NCBI RefSeq assembly: GCF_900454685.1
Contig: NZ_UATM01000032.1
Location: 1,488,001-1,552,000, forward strand
Length of the DNA stretch: 64,000 bases
Reading direction: 5' to 3'
Source: Peptoniphilus harei
GTDB taxonomy: Bacteria; Bacillota; Clostridia; Tissierellales; Peptoniphilaceae
Shown here: positions 8,737-18,716 of the stretch, in pieces
How the letters are laid out: each line of letters opens with the position of its first letter
How positions within the stretch are numbered: position 1 is the stretch's first letter
Notes under the pieces: model-generated
Seen by the model: the letters and a program-made list of their open reading frames with translations, nothing else
The model's database searches: none
What the model was told of the DNA's origin: nothing
Position numbers and translations under genes: made by a program

Positions 8737-9428
8737 TAATCTCTTCTTCCAAATATACTTAGTAATCTCAAAAATTGTCCTATTGCAACTATAGTTGATG
8801 CAACATAAGTTAATGCTGCTGCACTTAGGACTTCTCTTGTTCCCTTTAAATCTTCATCAGAAATAATTCCCATTGCAAGTTCATTTTTTGCTCTATTTGA
8901 TGCGTTAAACTCAACAGGCAGTGTAACAATTTGGAATAAAACTGCAAAGAAGAAAAGGGCTATACCTAATTTAGTAAAAAATACTGAGAAGAAAAACCCA
9001 AGTATTATTAAAAAGAAGGACAATTGTGTCCCAAGATTTGCAAGTGGCACTAGGGCTGCTCTTATCTTTAGAGGAGCATAGTCAACTGAATCTTGAATAG
9101 CATGACCAACTTCATGAGCCGCAATAGAAACTGATGCAATAGAATTTTTATAATAAACATCTCTTGATAGGTTTAAGGTCTTATCTCTAGGATCATAATG
9201 ATCCGAAAGCTTTCCATCTACCATATTGATGCTAACATTCGATAGGCCATTCCTATCTAAGATTTTTCTTGCAACTTCTGCACCACTAAGATTTGTAGAT
9301 GATGGAATTTTTTTATATTTTTCATAGGCTGAACTAATTTTTGCCTGTGCATACATAGCAAGAAGTAGGCCTGGAAGTATATAAATCAAGTAAGAGTAAT
9401 CATAAGTGTAAAAATATGGTCCAAACAT
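8736..9428 (-). CDS. Membrane zinc metallopeptidase, YugP type
   Basis: This is a 230-residue membrane protein of the neutral zinc metallopeptidase family (YugP, sometimes named with HtpX). The zinc motif HEVGHAIQ lies near residue 105, with LSRDVYYKNSIASVSIAA ahead of it, as in the family. Hydrophobic segments occur at the N-terminus (YLIYILPGLLLAMY), after the active site (two close segments around FFLIILGFFF and IALFFFAVLF), and near the C-terminus. The active site probably faces the cytoplasm, but I cannot fix the topology. It is inserted between fmt and rsmB, a position empty in Bacillus. Its substrate is unknown. It shares one base with the fmt stop (TAATG) and one with the rsmB start. 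Confidence 0.85.
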   Translation of the reverse strand: MFGPYFYTYDYSYLIYILPGLLLAMYAQAKISSAYEKYKKIPSSTNLSGAEVARKILDRNGLSNVSINMVDGKLSDHYDPRDKTLNLSRDVYYKNSIASVSIAAHEVGHAIQDSVDYAPLKIRAALVPLANLGTQLSFFLIILGFFFSVFFTKLGIALFFFAVLFQIVTLPVEFNASNRAKNELAMGIISDEDLKGTREVLSAAALTYVASTIVAIGQFLRLLSIFGRRD

Positions 9429-10354
9429 TATTTTCCTCCAATCACATAATTTTCTTCAAATTTATTTCCTCGTAAAAAATCATCTATTCCCATGGCTCTT
9501 TTACCTGGTGCTTGAATCTCCTTTACAGAAATTGCTCTATCACTTGTTTTAATAATAAGGTCTTTGTCAGATTTTATAATTGTACCTGGTTTTTTATTAG
9601 AATTGTCATCAAATTCTTCTGCCCTATAAATCTTATAGAACTTGTCATCATACTTAAACCTAACCCCATAATGAGGAGTTAAGCCCCTTATTTTATTTAC
9701 AATATTTTTTGAAGTTTCATTAAAATATAAATTCAAATCATCTTTTAAAATTTTATTTGCATAAGTCTTTTTATCCTCATCTTGGTCCACAAAATCCACT
9801 GGACCTTTCTCAGCTTCAAGGATAAAGTCTTCTAATAGATCAGCACCCATTTGTGCAAGTTTATCTTCAAGTTCTCCTGCATTCATGTCACCAATTTCAA
9901 TTTCTCTTACAGATGAAACTGGGCCTGCATCAAGACCTCTTTCCACCTTCATAAGACTGACACCAGTCTTATCATGTCCTTCTATTATTGCCCTATTAAT
10001 TGGAGCAGCACCTCTTAAATAAGGTAGGAGGGAAGCGTGAACATTAACTATATATTTTTCTGGTAAATCTATTATCTCTTGAGTCAAGATCTGTCCATAG
10101 GCCACTACTACAATTATGTCGGCTTGGACTTCTCTTAATTTATCAATTGCTTCTTTAGAATTTATATCTCCTGGTTGAAAAACTTCAAGCCCTAACTCTT
10201 CTGCCTTAACTTTTACAGGAGTTTTTGTAAATTTTTTTCCCCTGCCCTTCCTCTTATCTTCTTGAGATACAACAAGGGCCACATCTCCCAACTTACTTAG
10301 TCTTTCCAATATTGGAACAGAAAATTCAGGAGTCCCCATAAAAATAAATTTCAT
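9428..10354 (-). CDS. fmt: Methionyl-tRNA formyltransferase
   Basis: Fmt adds the formyl group from 10-formyl-THF to initiator Met-tRNA. The 308-residue protein has the expected two domains. The N-terminal Rossmann domain begins FIFMGTPEFSVPIL, and VNVHASLLPYLRGAAPINR is the folate-site signature with the catalytic His. The C-terminal OB-like tRNA-binding domain includes RGLTPHYGVRF. It lies next to def, whose product later removes the same formyl group, and stop/start overlaps (TAATG) join def-fmt and fmt to the next gene. This pairing is widely conserved. Confidence 0.97.
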   Translation of the reverse strand: MKFIFMGTPEFSVPILERLSKLGDVALVVSQEDKRKGRGKKFTKTPVKVKAEELGLEVFQPGDINSKEAIDKLREVQADIIVVVAYGQILTQEIIDLPEKYIVNVHASLLPYLRGAAPINRAIIEGHDKTGVSLMKVERGLDAGPVSSVREIEIGDMNAGELEDKLAQMGADLLEDFILEAEKGPVDFVDQDEDKKTYANKILKDDLNLYFNETSKNIVNKIRGLTPHYGVRFKYDDKFYKIYRAEEFDDNSNKKPGTIIKSDKDLIIKTSDRAISVKEIQAPGKRAMGIDDFLRGNKFEENYVIGGK

Positions 10355-10845
10355 TATTCTTCACTCTCCGCTTCATACATTTGTATTGCCTTGTCTGTAT
10401 AAAGTATTCCATCAAGATGGTCAGTTTCGTGTTGGATAATTCTAGCCAAAAAGTCTTCAGCTTCCATAAGATTTTCCTTACCTTCTAGGTCATTGTACTT
10501 AACTTTTATGTGCTTAGCTCTTTTAACAGTACCTTGCTTTCCAGGAACTGAAAGACAGCCTTCCATTGAGACTTCTTCACCATCTTTTTCTATTATTTCA
10601 GGGTTTATCATGTAAAATCTCATTGGATCTTCGCCTTCGCCATTATCTTCTTCCCTATTGTCAACAACAATAACCCTTTTTAAAATCCCTATTTGAGGAG
10701 CAGCAAGTCCAACTCCAGGAGCAAGGTCCATTGTTTCAAACATATCGTCTATTAAAACTTTTAGTCTGTCATTATAATTAGTAACTGTCTTAGATTTTTT
10801 TCTAAGAATTGGATCTTCGTCTGTTCTAATTTTTCTTATTGCCAT
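10354..10845 (-). CDS. def: Peptide deformylase
   Basis: Def removes the N-formyl group from new proteins at the ribosome. The 163-residue protein carries all three active-site motifs: GVGLAAPQIG, EGCLSVPG with the metal-binding cysteine, and QHETDHLDG with the HExxH histidines and glutamate. The insert REEDNGEGEDP before the second motif lengthens the middle loop a little. The start has an AGGTGAT ribosome site 8 bases from the priA stop. The gene ends by sharing one base with the fmt start. Confidence 0.97.
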   Translation of the reverse strand: MAIRKIRTDEDPILRKKSKTVTNYNDRLKVLIDDMFETMDLAPGVGLAAPQIGILKRVIVVDNREEDNGEGEDPMRFYMINPEIIEKDGEEVSMEGCLSVPGKQGTVKRAKHIKVKYNDLEGKENLMEAEDFLARIIQHETDHLDGILYTDKAIQMYEAESEE

Positions 10846-10853
10846 TAAATCAC

Positions 10854-13193
10854 CTAAAATTCTATATTTAAAATTATTTTTCTTTCTTCTTCTATCTTAC
10901 TATTATTAATTACCCTTTTTAGGCCCTCAATTAACAAGCCTAGGTCCTTTGGCTTTACCTTAAGGGAAAATTTAGTCTTATTAATATTTTTTATTCTTGG
11001 CATCTTGATGAACTTTGTCACCATAATGTCCATGCCTTTTAAATCAAGAGACATTTGATGCAAAAACCTTTCTGCCCAAATTTGAGTTAGGTTTTCGTCA
11101 TAAGATGAAAACTCAAGCTCAATTAGTTTTGTATAAGGAGGATATAAAAAAGTCTTCCTCTCTTGGATTTCATATTCATAGAAATCCTTATAGTCCCCTT
11201 GTGCAGAGTATTTTATAATTTCACTGTCGGGACTGTAGGTTTGAATTATAACTTGGCCCTTTTTGGATGCACGACCTGCTCTTCCCGATACTTGAGTTAC
11301 TAGCTGGAAGGTTCTTTCTCTTGCCTTGTAATCAGAAATATAAAGAGAGAGGTCTGCTGCAACAATCCCAACAAGTGTAACATCTTCGAAATCAAATCCC
11401 TTAGACACCATTTGGGTTCCAATAATTATATCTGCTTCCTTATTTTTTATCTTCTCATAAAATTTTTCAAAGGAATCTTTTTTTCCTGTTGTGTCCCTAT
11501 CCATTCTAAGAACCCTAGCCTCCGGAAAATATTTTTGAACTTCTTCTTCTACTCTTTGGGTTCCAACTCCAAACTGTTTTATGAATTTTGATCCACAAGA
11601 TGGGCAAACTCTTGGCAAAGGTTTAGTCTTGCCACAATAGTGACAGATGAGCCTATTTTTTGCCTTGTGATAGGTCATTGAGATGTCACAGTCATCACAT
11701 TTAATAACTTCACCACAAGATCTGCAGGAAATAAAATTAGAAAATCCTCGCCTATTTAAGAATAAAATAATCTGTTCTTTATTTTTTAACTTTTCTTCAA
11801 TAGCCTCTCTAAGTTCTCTACTAAAGATTGAGACATTTCCCATTATAAGTTCGTCTCTCATATCAACTATTTCTGTATCAGGAAGAAAAGCTCCTTTTTT
11901 GGCCCTATTATTTAATTCACATAAATTATAAAAATCTTTTTGTGCATAAAAATAGGATTCTACAGATGGAGTTGCCGATCCTAGGACAACTTTCCCCCTG
12001 CCCTTCATCCTATTTATGGCAACTTCTATGGTGTCATACTTTAAGTTGTCGTGAAATTCATAGGAAGAGTCGTGAGACTCATCAACTATAATCATCTTGA
12101 GGTTTTTAAAGGGAACAAAGACTGCACTTCTAACTCCAACCACGACTTTTACTTCATCATTTAAGACCTTCCTATACTCATCATATCTTTCTCCAGCTGA
12201 AAGCTTTGAGTGGATAATAGCAACTTCATTTCCAAACCAGGACTTAAATCTCTCAATCATTTGTGGAGTTAATCCAATTTCTGGAACAAGTACAATTACC
12301 TGGCCTCCATCTTCAAGAACTTTTGAAGTAAGATTTAAATAAACCTCAGTTTTGCCAGATCCAGTTAGTCCATGAAGTAGTGAGACTACCTTGTCAGTTC
12401 TTCGTATACTCTTAAGAGCTTCTTGTTGCTCATCATTTAAAGCTAGCTTATTCTTTTTGAAAGTTTTTTCAACTGGATCTCTATTTATTTCTTTCTTATA
12501 TTCTTCAATAAGATTTCTTTTTATCAGGCTTTTAATTGGAGAATAAGATATATTTAGATTCTTCATGACATCTACTCTCGATATATCTTTCTCTTTTTTT
12601 ATAAAATTAAAGACTTGTGCTTGTTTCTCACTAATTCCCTCAAGATTTTTTGGGTCAAAATCACTTACAAGTCTCAAATAATTTACAATTTTTGGCTTTA
12701 CAGTCACTAAGGAGTCGTAAACATATTTTAGGTAACCCTTAGCCCTTAACTTCTTAATTATTACTTTTTCATCTTCTTTTAAATCCTCGAAATACTTTGA
12801 CAGATCTATAGAGTTTAAATCTTCCAAGTCCTTACCATTAGGGTATTTTTCTACAAGGATTTTTTTCTTAATTTTTTGAAGATTTCCTGGTGGTAAGATT
12901 GGAGCAAAGGCCTTTGAGTAACCAACGAGGTATCTTTCCTTCATCCAAAGGCCAAGTCTTATTAGGTCATTGGATATTATTGGTTCATCGTCAAGGACTG
13001 AATGAATCTCCTTTAACTCTTCTCGGTGGTCTCCAGAATAATTTGCATGTAAAAAAAGGACGATACCAACTCGGTAGGACTTCCCAAAATTTACGAGAAC
13101 TCTCATACCTGGTTTAACATCATCTTTTACTATATATGTATAAAGTTTATCTATTTTTTGAAAATTATTTTCGATAAAAATATCTGCAAACAT
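10854..13193 (-). CDS. priA: Primosomal protein N' (PriA helicase)
   Basis: PriA restarts stalled replication forks by recognising fork structures, unwinding DNA 3'-5' and loading the primosome. About 779 residues carry, in order, the 3'-end-binding and winged-helix-like N-terminal regions, the helicase Walker A GLTGSGKTEVYL, the DESH box, GSATPSVESY, and the eight-cysteine zinc region CRSCGEVIKCDDCDIS with CHYCG and CPSCGSKF. Helicase motifs V/VI appear as IIGTQMVSKGFDF and TQVSGRAGRASKKG. I prefer ATG 13193 (MFADIFIENN), since GGTGAA precedes it; the frame also opens at GTG 13205. A hairpin sits directly upstream, between coaBC and priA. Confidence 0.96.
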   Translation of the reverse strand: MFADIFIENNFQKIDKLYTYIVKDDVKPGMRVLVNFGKSYRVGIVLFLHANYSGDHREELKEIHSVLDDEPIISNDLIRLGLWMKERYLVGYSKAFAPILPPGNLQKIKKKILVEKYPNGKDLEDLNSIDLSKYFEDLKEDEKVIIKKLRAKGYLKYVYDSLVTVKPKIVNYLRLVSDFDPKNLEGISEKQAQVFNFIKKEKDISRVDVMKNLNISYSPIKSLIKRNLIEEYKKEINRDPVEKTFKKNKLALNDEQQEALKSIRRTDKVVSLLHGLTGSGKTEVYLNLTSKVLEDGGQVIVLVPEIGLTPQMIERFKSWFGNEVAIIHSKLSAGERYDEYRKVLNDEVKVVVGVRSAVFVPFKNLKMIIVDESHDSSYEFHDNLKYDTIEVAINRMKGRGKVVLGSATPSVESYFYAQKDFYNLCELNNRAKKGAFLPDTEIVDMRDELIMGNVSIFSRELREAIEEKLKNKEQIILFLNRRGFSNFISCRSCGEVIKCDDCDISMTYHKAKNRLICHYCGKTKPLPRVCPSCGSKFIKQFGVGTQRVEEEVQKYFPEARVLRMDRDTTGKKDSFEKFYEKIKNKEADIIIGTQMVSKGFDFEDVTLVGIVAADLSLYISDYKARERTFQLVTQVSGRAGRASKKGQVIIQTYSPDSEIIKYSAQGDYKDFYEYEIQERKTFLYPPYTKLIELEFSSYDENLTQIWAERFLHQMSLDLKGMDIMVTKFIKMPRIKNINKTKFSLKVKPKDLGLLIEGLKRVINNSKIEEERKIILNIEF

Positions 13194-13205
13194 GTCTTCA
13201 CCCAC

Positions 13206-13229
13206 AAAAGAGCTAGATTTCTCTAGCTC
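13206..13229 (-). terminator. Terminator-like hairpin between coaBC and priA
   Basis: On the minus strand GAGCTAGA (13229-13222) pairs with TCTAGCTC (13217-13210) across a GAAA loop, followed by only four T. The coaBC stop codon lies in the first arm, and the priA ribosome site starts a few bases later. With such a short T run it may be a weak terminator or a processing/stability hairpin. Confidence 0.6.
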
Positions 13230-14416
13230 ATAAGTTTTTTTGCCCTATCTAAAATTTCTCTCGCAAGTTCAGCCTTAGACATAATTTCTAAATCATCAGT
13301 CTCATCTCTTGAGATAATGGAAACTATATTGGTGTCACTCCCAAAACCTGCACCTTCTTTTTTGATATTGTTAACAACAATTATATCAAAGTTCTTTTTA
13401 ATTAGTTTTTCCTTAGCATATTCATAAATGTTAGTTGATTCTGCAGCAAAGCCAACTATAACTTGGTTTTTCTTCAGACTTCCATAGTGAGCAGCAATGT
13501 CAGGATTTTTTTCCATTTCAATTAGGTTCATTTGACTGTCGTTACCCTTTTTAATTTTTTCTTCACTATAAGTCTTTGGCCTATAGTCACTTGGGGCAGC
13601 TGCCTTAATCAATAAATCACATTCATCAAAGTATTTTCCAACAGCATCATACATCTCACGAGTTGAATCCACTCTTACAAAGTTATCAACTTTAGGAACA
13701 TCAATTTTTGTTGGACCAGATATAAGTGTTACTTTTGCCCCTCTTTTTTTTGCATTATCTGCAAGGGCATAACCCATCTTTCCAGAAGAATAATTAGAAA
13801 TAAACCTAACTGGATCAAGTGCCTCTCTTGTAGGTCCTGCTGTGATTACAACATGCTTACCTTCAAGGTCTTTCTCAGTTAATGCTCTGTCAATTTCATC
13901 AACAATTTCACTAGGCTCAAGCATCTTGCCACTACCATAGTCATTGCAGGCAAGTAGGTCTTCTTTGGTATCTAGGATTATAACTCCCCTATCTCTTAGG
14001 GTCTGCATATTCTTTTGATTTGCTTCTGAATTTAACATTACTGTATTCATTCCAGGTGCCAACATTACCTTGGACCTTGAAGCCATTAAAACTGTAGATA
14101 GCATATCATCTGCAATACCATTGGCAAATTTTCCAATAATATTTGCAGTAGCAGGTGCAATAACAATAATATCAGCCCATTTAGCTAGAGAAATATGTTC
14201 AACATCCATGTTAAAAAGTTGATTAAACATCTCTCCATGAACTACATTGTTGGACATAGTTTGAAAAGTAAGCGGTGTAACAAATTCAGTTGCATTTTTT
14301 GTCATTATAACCTTTACTTCTGCGCCTAATTTTCTCAAAAGACTGCATATACCTGGAGACTTATAAACAGCAATTCCACCTGTAACTCCAAGTAGAATTT
14401 TTTTACCCTTTAACAT
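13223..14416 (-). CDS. coaBC: Bifunctional phosphopantothenoylcysteine decarboxylase/synthetase
   Basis: CoaBC carries out two steps of coenzyme A synthesis: CTP-dependent joining of 4'-phosphopantothenate to cysteine, then FMN-dependent decarboxylation to 4'-phosphopantetheine. In 397 residues the CoaC flavoprotein half has GGIAVYKSPG, the catalytic His in NMDVEHISLAKWAD, and APGMNTVMLN for the substrate clamp (family consensus PAMN, here PGMN). The CoaB half begins near residue 185 with VVITAGPTREALDPVRFIS and SNYSSGKMGYAL. The length is normal for the fused enzyme. The gene starts one base after the rpoZ stop, as in the Bacillus operon, and a hairpin containing its stop codon follows. Confidence 0.96.
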   Translation of the reverse strand: MLKGKKILLGVTGGIAVYKSPGICSLLRKLGAEVKVIMTKNATEFVTPLTFQTMSNNVVHGEMFNQLFNMDVEHISLAKWADIIVIAPATANIIGKFANGIADDMLSTVLMASRSKVMLAPGMNTVMLNSEANQKNMQTLRDRGVIILDTKEDLLACNDYGSGKMLEPSEIVDEIDRALTEKDLEGKHVVITAGPTREALDPVRFISNYSSGKMGYALADNAKKRGAKVTLISGPTKIDVPKVDNFVRVDSTREMYDAVGKYFDECDLLIKAAAPSDYRPKTYSEEKIKKGNDSQMNLIEMEKNPDIAAHYGSLKKNQVIVGFAAESTNIYEYAKEKLIKKNFDIIVVNNIKKEGAGFGSDTNIVSIISRDETDDLEIMSKAELAREILDRAKKLMS

Positions 14417-14417
14417 C

Positions 14418-14720
14418 TTATTCCTCTTCTAGTTCTTCTTTGTTTAAATCGTCAATCTTTTTTTGCTTAATTTCTTGTATAAGATTTTCTTTTTCTTCAG
14501 CAACCTTTTCTTCATACTCAGAGTCGCTTAATTTTTCTCCAAATTTAATTTTACCAGCCATAATTTCTTCAATAGCAATTGTTACTGGTTTTTCACTATC
14601 TGTATCTACTAAAGCTGGATTTCCATCAATAATCTTTCTAGCTCTTTTTGATACTAAAATTGCAAGTTCATATCTAGAATCTGCAACTTCTTTTAATTCT
14701 TTAAAAGATGGTATAATCAT
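14418..14720 (-). CDS. rpoZ: RNA polymerase omega subunit
   Basis: Omega is the small subunit that binds the beta' subunit and helps RNA polymerase assemble. The 100-residue protein shows the family core SRYELAILVSKRARKI at about residues 15-30, followed by the EKPVTIAIEEIMAGKIKF segment. The tail is very acidic (ending NKEELEEE), which is common. Its start overlaps the gmk stop by 4 bases (ATGA), and coaBC follows with a one-base gap. The gmk-rpoZ-coaBC order agrees with Bacillus and supports the call for such a short protein. Confidence 0.94.
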   Translation of the reverse strand: MIIPSFKELKEVADSRYELAILVSKRARKIIDGNPALVDTDSEKPVTIAIEEIMAGKIKFGEKLSDSEYEEKVAEEKENLIQEIKQKKIDDLNKEELEEE

Positions 14721-15337
14721 TTACTTCTCTCCTCTTCTGCTTGAACTTCTTTTTTAATATTCTTATGTCTTTTAACCCTAAGTTTTTCAGCTGCAATAAT
14801 AGTTTCGATATCCTTAACTGCATTGTCTATTACATCATTTATAACAAAGTAGTCATATTCACCTACGAAGTCAAGTTCCTTAAAGGCATTTCTATACCTA
14901 GTTTCTATTTCATCTTCAGTTTCTGTATCTCTCTTAACAAGACGAGATCTCAATTCATCCATAGTTGGAGGAATTAAAAATATAAATACTGCTTCTTTAT
15001 ATTTTTCTTTAATTTGAAGAGCGCCTTGCACATCAATTTCAAGAAGTACAATTTCTCCCTTTTCTATTTCATCAAAAACAAATTTCTTTGGTGTACCATA
15101 GTAGTTTGTATGAACAAAGGCATGTTCCAATAATTCATCATTTTCTACCATTTTTTCAAATTCTTCTCTTGAGGCAAAAAAGTAATTTTCGCCATTTACT
15201 TCGCCTGGTCTAGGAGTCCTAGTAGTAACAGAAGTTGAGAAAATTATGTCATCATTGTTTTTCATTAAGGATTCACTTACTGTTCCTTTTCCAGAACCAG
15301 AAGGACCTGATAAAACTAATAAAAATCCGCCGTCCAA
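14717..15337 (-). CDS. gmk: Guanylate kinase
   Basis: Gmk phosphorylates GMP (and dGMP) to the diphosphate with ATP, part of purine nucleotide and (p)ppGpp metabolism. The 206 residues begin with LVLSGPSGSGKGTVSE (P-loop). The GMP-binding part has TTRTPRPGEVNGENYFF and the LLEHAFVHTNYYGTP segment, and LLEIDVQGALQIK is the family Walker-B-like site. RSRLVKRDTETEDEIETR is the lid. The start codon is TTG at 15337, chosen because GGTGAT stands just upstream and the protein begins normally there. It lies between yicC and rpoZ; the small remA gene found here in Bacillus is absent. Confidence 0.96.
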   Translation of the reverse strand: MDGGFLLVLSGPSGSGKGTVSESLMKNNDDIIFSTSVTTRTPRPGEVNGENYFFASREEFEKMVENDELLEHAFVHTNYYGTPKKFVFDEIEKGEIVLLEIDVQGALQIKEKYKEAVFIFLIPPTMDELRSRLVKRDTETEDEIETRYRNAFKELDFVGEYDYFVINDVIDNAVKDIETIIAAEKLRVKRHKNIKKEVQAEEERSK

Positions 15338-15358
15338 ATTATCACCATCCTAAGTATT

Positions 15359-16234
15359 TTATTCAACATTTTGCGCTTGTTCACGCAATTTTTCTATTTC
15401 TGATTTTAGCATTACAACAGCACTTGTAATTTCAATATCATTTGATTTTGAACCTATGGTGTTGGACTCTCTGTTCATCTCTTGAATTAAAAAGTCTAAC
15501 TTTCTGCCAATTGGTCCCTCTTGATTTATTATATCATTAAAATTGTGAGTGTGAATTTTAAGCCTTGTAATTTCTTCATCAATTGAAAGTTTATCAAGCA
15601 TTATTGCTATTTCTGTCAAAATTCTATCTTCATTTATTTCACTTGATTGAAGAAACTCGGCTACCCTTTCTCTCAATCTATTTTCATTTTCCTTTAAACT
15701 AATAGGAGCTCTATCTTCTATAAAGTCAGTAAGTCTTTTGACTTCTTCAAGCTTTATTTGAAAGTCTTCTTTTATCTTTTCACCTTCAAAAGATCTAGAT
15801 TTTACAAATTCATTTGCAGCTTCATCTAGCACTTTTAAAAGTTCTTCTTTTATATAATCTCCATCAAACTCTGCTTTTTGTGGTTTGATAATATTTGAGT
15901 CTCTCATCAACTTAGAAAATGATATATCAGAAGCTACTCCCAACTTCTCTTCTAATTCTTTACTTATAATAATATACTTATTTAGCAGCTCATAGTCAAT
16001 ATCAATTTCAACCTGGCTTGAATCCAAATATTCAAAATTTATGAATACATCAACCTTGCCTCTTTTGATTTTTGACTTAATAAAAGATTTAACAGCTTCT
16101 TCTGCATACATAATTGACCCAGGCATTCTCACATTAATGTCTAGATACCTGTTATTCACAGACTTCATCTCAACTTTAATATAGAAATCCTCACATCTTT
16201 TTTCAAAAAGGCCGTAGCCAGTCATGCTATTCAT
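15359..16234 (-). CDS. YicC/YloC-family endoribonuclease
   Basis: This is a 291-residue protein of the YicC/YloC family, for which RNA endonuclease activity has been reported in Escherichia coli and Bacillus. It begins MNSMTGYGLFEKR, the usual YicC start, and contains VEMKSVNNRYLDINVRMP, a hallmark N-terminal stretch. The C-terminus has KLDFLIQEMNRESNTIGSKS, the best conserved part of the family, holding likely metal-binding residues. A long helical middle region links the two. A hairpin with a T run stands between leuS and this gene, and AAGGAG precedes the start. It leads the gmk-rpoZ-coaBC string as in Bacillus. Confidence 0.93.
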   Translation of the reverse strand: MNSMTGYGLFEKRCEDFYIKVEMKSVNNRYLDINVRMPGSIMYAEEAVKSFIKSKIKRGKVDVFINFEYLDSSQVEIDIDYELLNKYIIISKELEEKLGVASDISFSKLMRDSNIIKPQKAEFDGDYIKEELLKVLDEAANEFVKSRSFEGEKIKEDFQIKLEEVKRLTDFIEDRAPISLKENENRLRERVAEFLQSSEINEDRILTEIAIMLDKLSIDEEITRLKIHTHNFNDIINQEGPIGRKLDFLIQEMNRESNTIGSKSNDIEITSAVVMLKSEIEKLREQAQNVE

Positions 16235-16253
16235 AAAAACTCCTTATAAAGAA

Positions 16254-16277
16254 CAAAAAGCACTAAAAAGTGCTTTT
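16254..16277 (-). terminator. Terminator-like hairpin between leuS and yicC
   Basis: On the minus strand AAAAGCACT (16277-16269) pairs with AGTGCTTTT (16264-16256) across a 4-base T loop, and the second arm ends in a short T run. The leuS stop codon is 4 bases upstream and yicC starts about 20 bases downstream. That leaves no space for a promoter after the hairpin. Confidence 0.65.
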
Positions 16278-16281
16278 CATT

Positions 16282-18693
16282 TTATTTTACAACCATATTT
16301 ACAATCTTATTTGGAATATATATTTTCTTAACTATATTCTTGCCCTCTGTATTTTTTGCGAAAAGTTCATCCTTTTCTGCAATTTCTAATACTTCATCTT
16401 GGGAAGCATCTCTCTCTATCTTAATTGTATATCTAACTTTACCGTTAAATTGAACTGGAAGCTCTATTTCATTATCAATAGTAAGCTCTTCCTTATATTC
16501 AGGCCAAGCTTGTTCTGATAATACTCCACCAAGTTCACATACTTGCCACAATTCTTCTGTTATATGTGGTGCAACTGGATTTAGTAAAATTAAGAAAGTT
16601 CTAAGGTCTTCTTTAGTGATTTTTCCAGCATCATTAAATTCATTTGATAGAGTCATAAGTTGAGCAATTGCAGTATTTGCCTTTAAGTGAGCATAATCTT
16701 CAGTAACCTTTTTGATAGTCTTGTGTATTTCTGAGACTAATTCTTTACTGTAGTCATCTCCCTCAACTACAATTTCTTGTAGATTCCAAACTCTTTCCAA
16801 GAATCTTCTACAGCCCTTAACTCCATTTTCTGACCAAGGTACAGGTTTTTCAAAATCACCAATAAACATTTCATAACATCTTAAAGTGTCTGCACCGTAA
16901 TCTCTAACAATATCGTCAGGATTTACTACGTTACCCCTTGATTTTGACATTTTTTCATTGTTTCCACCAAGAATCATACCGTGTGAAGTTCTCTTTTGAT
17001 AAGGTTCCTTAGTTGGAACTACTCCAATATCGTATAAGAACTTGTGCCAGAATCTTGAATATAGAAGGTGAAGTGTAGTATGTTCCATACCACCATTGTA
17101 CCAATCAACTGGCATCCAATAATCAAGAGCTTCCTTGCTTGCAAGTGCTTCATCATTGTGTGGGTCAGTATATCTTAAGAAGTACCAAGATGATCCTGCC
17201 CATTGTGGCATTGTATCTGTTTCTCTCTTTGCTGGTCCACCACATTTTGGACAAGTAGTGTTTACCCAATCAGTCATCTTTGCAAGTGGTGATTCTCCAG
17301 AATCAGTTGGTTCGTAATTTTCTACTTCTGGAAGTAAAAGTGGAAGTTCTTCTTCTGGAAGAGCTACATAACCACATTTTTCGCAGTGAACTATTGGAAT
17401 TGGTTCTCCCCAATATCTTTGCCTTGAGAATACCCAGTCTCTCAATTTATAATTAACTTTTCTATCTCCAAGTTTATGTTCTTCAAGATAGTCTATCATC
17501 TTAGCGATGGCATCTTTAACTTCAAGTCCATTTAGGATTTCTGAATTAATCATTTTTCCTGTAGATGTTTCTGTATTTGCATGTTCTGATACATCAGATC
17601 CTTCTATAACAGGGATAATTTCAAGTCCAAATTTCTTTGCAAAGTCATAGTCACGATCATCGTGAGCTGGCACTGCCATAATAGCACCTGTTCCATATGT
17701 CATAAGGACATAATCAGAAATCCAAATTGGAATTTCTTTATTTGTAAGGGGGTTAATTGCCTTAATACCTTTTATTTCTACACCAGACTTGTCTTTTTCA
17801 AGTTCAGTTCTTTCGAAATCACTTTTCTTTGAACATTCTTCTTTGTAGGCATTTATTTCATCTAAGTTTTCAATCTTATCAGCATGTTCTTCAATTAATG
17901 GGTGTTCTGGCGCAATTACCATATAAGTTGCACCATAAATTGTATCTGGTCTAGTTGTGAAAACTTCAAGTTGTTCATCAAAGTCTTTCAGTGAAAAGTT
18001 AATACTTGCTCCTTCACTTCTACCAATCCAGTTTTTTTGTTGTGTTACAACCCTATCGATAAAGTCAAGATCGTCTAAGTCTTCGATAAGTCTATCTGCA
18101 TACTCGGTTATTTTAAGCATCCATTGGCTCTTAACACGTCTTACAACTTCTTCTCCACATCTTTCGCACTTTCCACCAACAACTTCTTCATTAGAAAGTC
18201 CAACCTTACATGAAGGGCACCAGTTTATTGGCATTTCTTTCTTGTAAGCAAGTCCGTGTTTATAAAGTTGTAGGAAAATCCATTGTGTCCACTTGTAGTA
18301 TTCTGGATCAGTTGTGTTAATTTCCCTAGACCAGTCAAAGGAAAATCCAATTGACTTTAATTGTTTTTTAAAGTGAGCAATATTATTTTTAGTAACAATA
18401 GCTGGATGGATTTTATTTTTTATTGCATAGTTTTCTGTTGGAAGACCAAAGGCATCCCATCCCATTGGGTAAAGTACGTTATAACCTTGCATCCTCTTCA
18501 TCCTAGAAACAATATCTAGGGCAGTGTAAGGCCTTGGGTGACCTACGTGAAGTCCTTGTCCAGATGGATAAGGGAATTCTACAAGGGCATAAAACTTTTC
18601 CTTGTCTGAATTATTTTCACATACAAAGGATTCATGTTCATCCCAAAAGTCTTGCCACTTTTTTTCTATATCACTTGGTGTGTATTTATTCAT
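16282..18693 (-). CDS. leuS: Leucyl-tRNA synthetase
   Basis: LeuS charges tRNA-Leu and edits wrongly attached amino acids. The 803-residue class I synthetase has the HIGH-type motif in [16 protein letters not shown] near residue 50 and [14 protein letters not shown] near residue 570. A zinc-type cysteine pair set occurs in [14 protein letters not shown] and KCERCGEEV, and a second set in CEKCGYV and [15 protein letters not shown]. The editing domain includes [15 protein letters not shown] and [16 protein letters not shown], with the Asp that fixes the leucine backbone, so editing should be intact. It lies 23 bases after asnS and probably shares its promoter. Confidence 0.97.
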   Translation of the reverse strand: MNKYTPSDIEKKWQDFWDEHESFVCENNSDKEKFYALVEFPYPSGQGLHVGHPRPYTALDIVSRMKRMQGYNVLYPMGWDAFGLPTENYAIKNKIHPAIVTKNNIAHFKKQLKSIGFSFDWSREINTTDPEYYKWTQWIFLQLYKHGLAYKKEMPINWCPSCKVGLSNEEVVGGKCERCGEEVVRRVKSQWMLKITEYADRLIEDLDDLDFIDRVVTQQKNWIGRSEGASINFSLKDFDEQLEVFTTRPDTIYGATYMVIAPEHPLIEEHADKIENLDEINAYKEECSKKSDFERTELEKDKSGVEIKGIKAINPLTNKEIPIWISDYVLMTYGTGAIMAVPAHDDRDYDFAKKFGLEIIPVIEGSDVSEHANTETSTGKMINSEILNGLEVKDAIAKMIDYLEEHKLGDRKVNYKLRDWVFSRQRYWGEPIPIVHCEKCGYVALPEEELPLLLPEVENYEPTDSGESPLAKMTDWVNTTCPKCGGPAKRETDTMPQWAGSSWYFLRYTDPHNDEALASKEALDYWMPVDWYNGGMEHTTLHLLYSRFWHKFLYDIGVVPTKEPYQKRTSHGMILGGNNEKMSKSRGNVVNPDDIVRDYGADTLRCYEMFIGDFEKPVPWSENGVKGCRRFLERVWNLQEIVVEGDDYSKELVSEIHKTIKKVTEDYAHLKANTAIAQLMTLSNEFNDAGKITKEDLRTFLILLNPVAPHITEELWQVCELGGVLSEQAWPEYKEELTIDNEIELPVQFNGKVRYTIKIERDASQDEVLEIAEKDELFAKNTEGKNIVKKIYIPNKIVNMVVK

Positions 18694-18716
18694 ATTAACT
18701 CCTAAAATTTCAAAAA

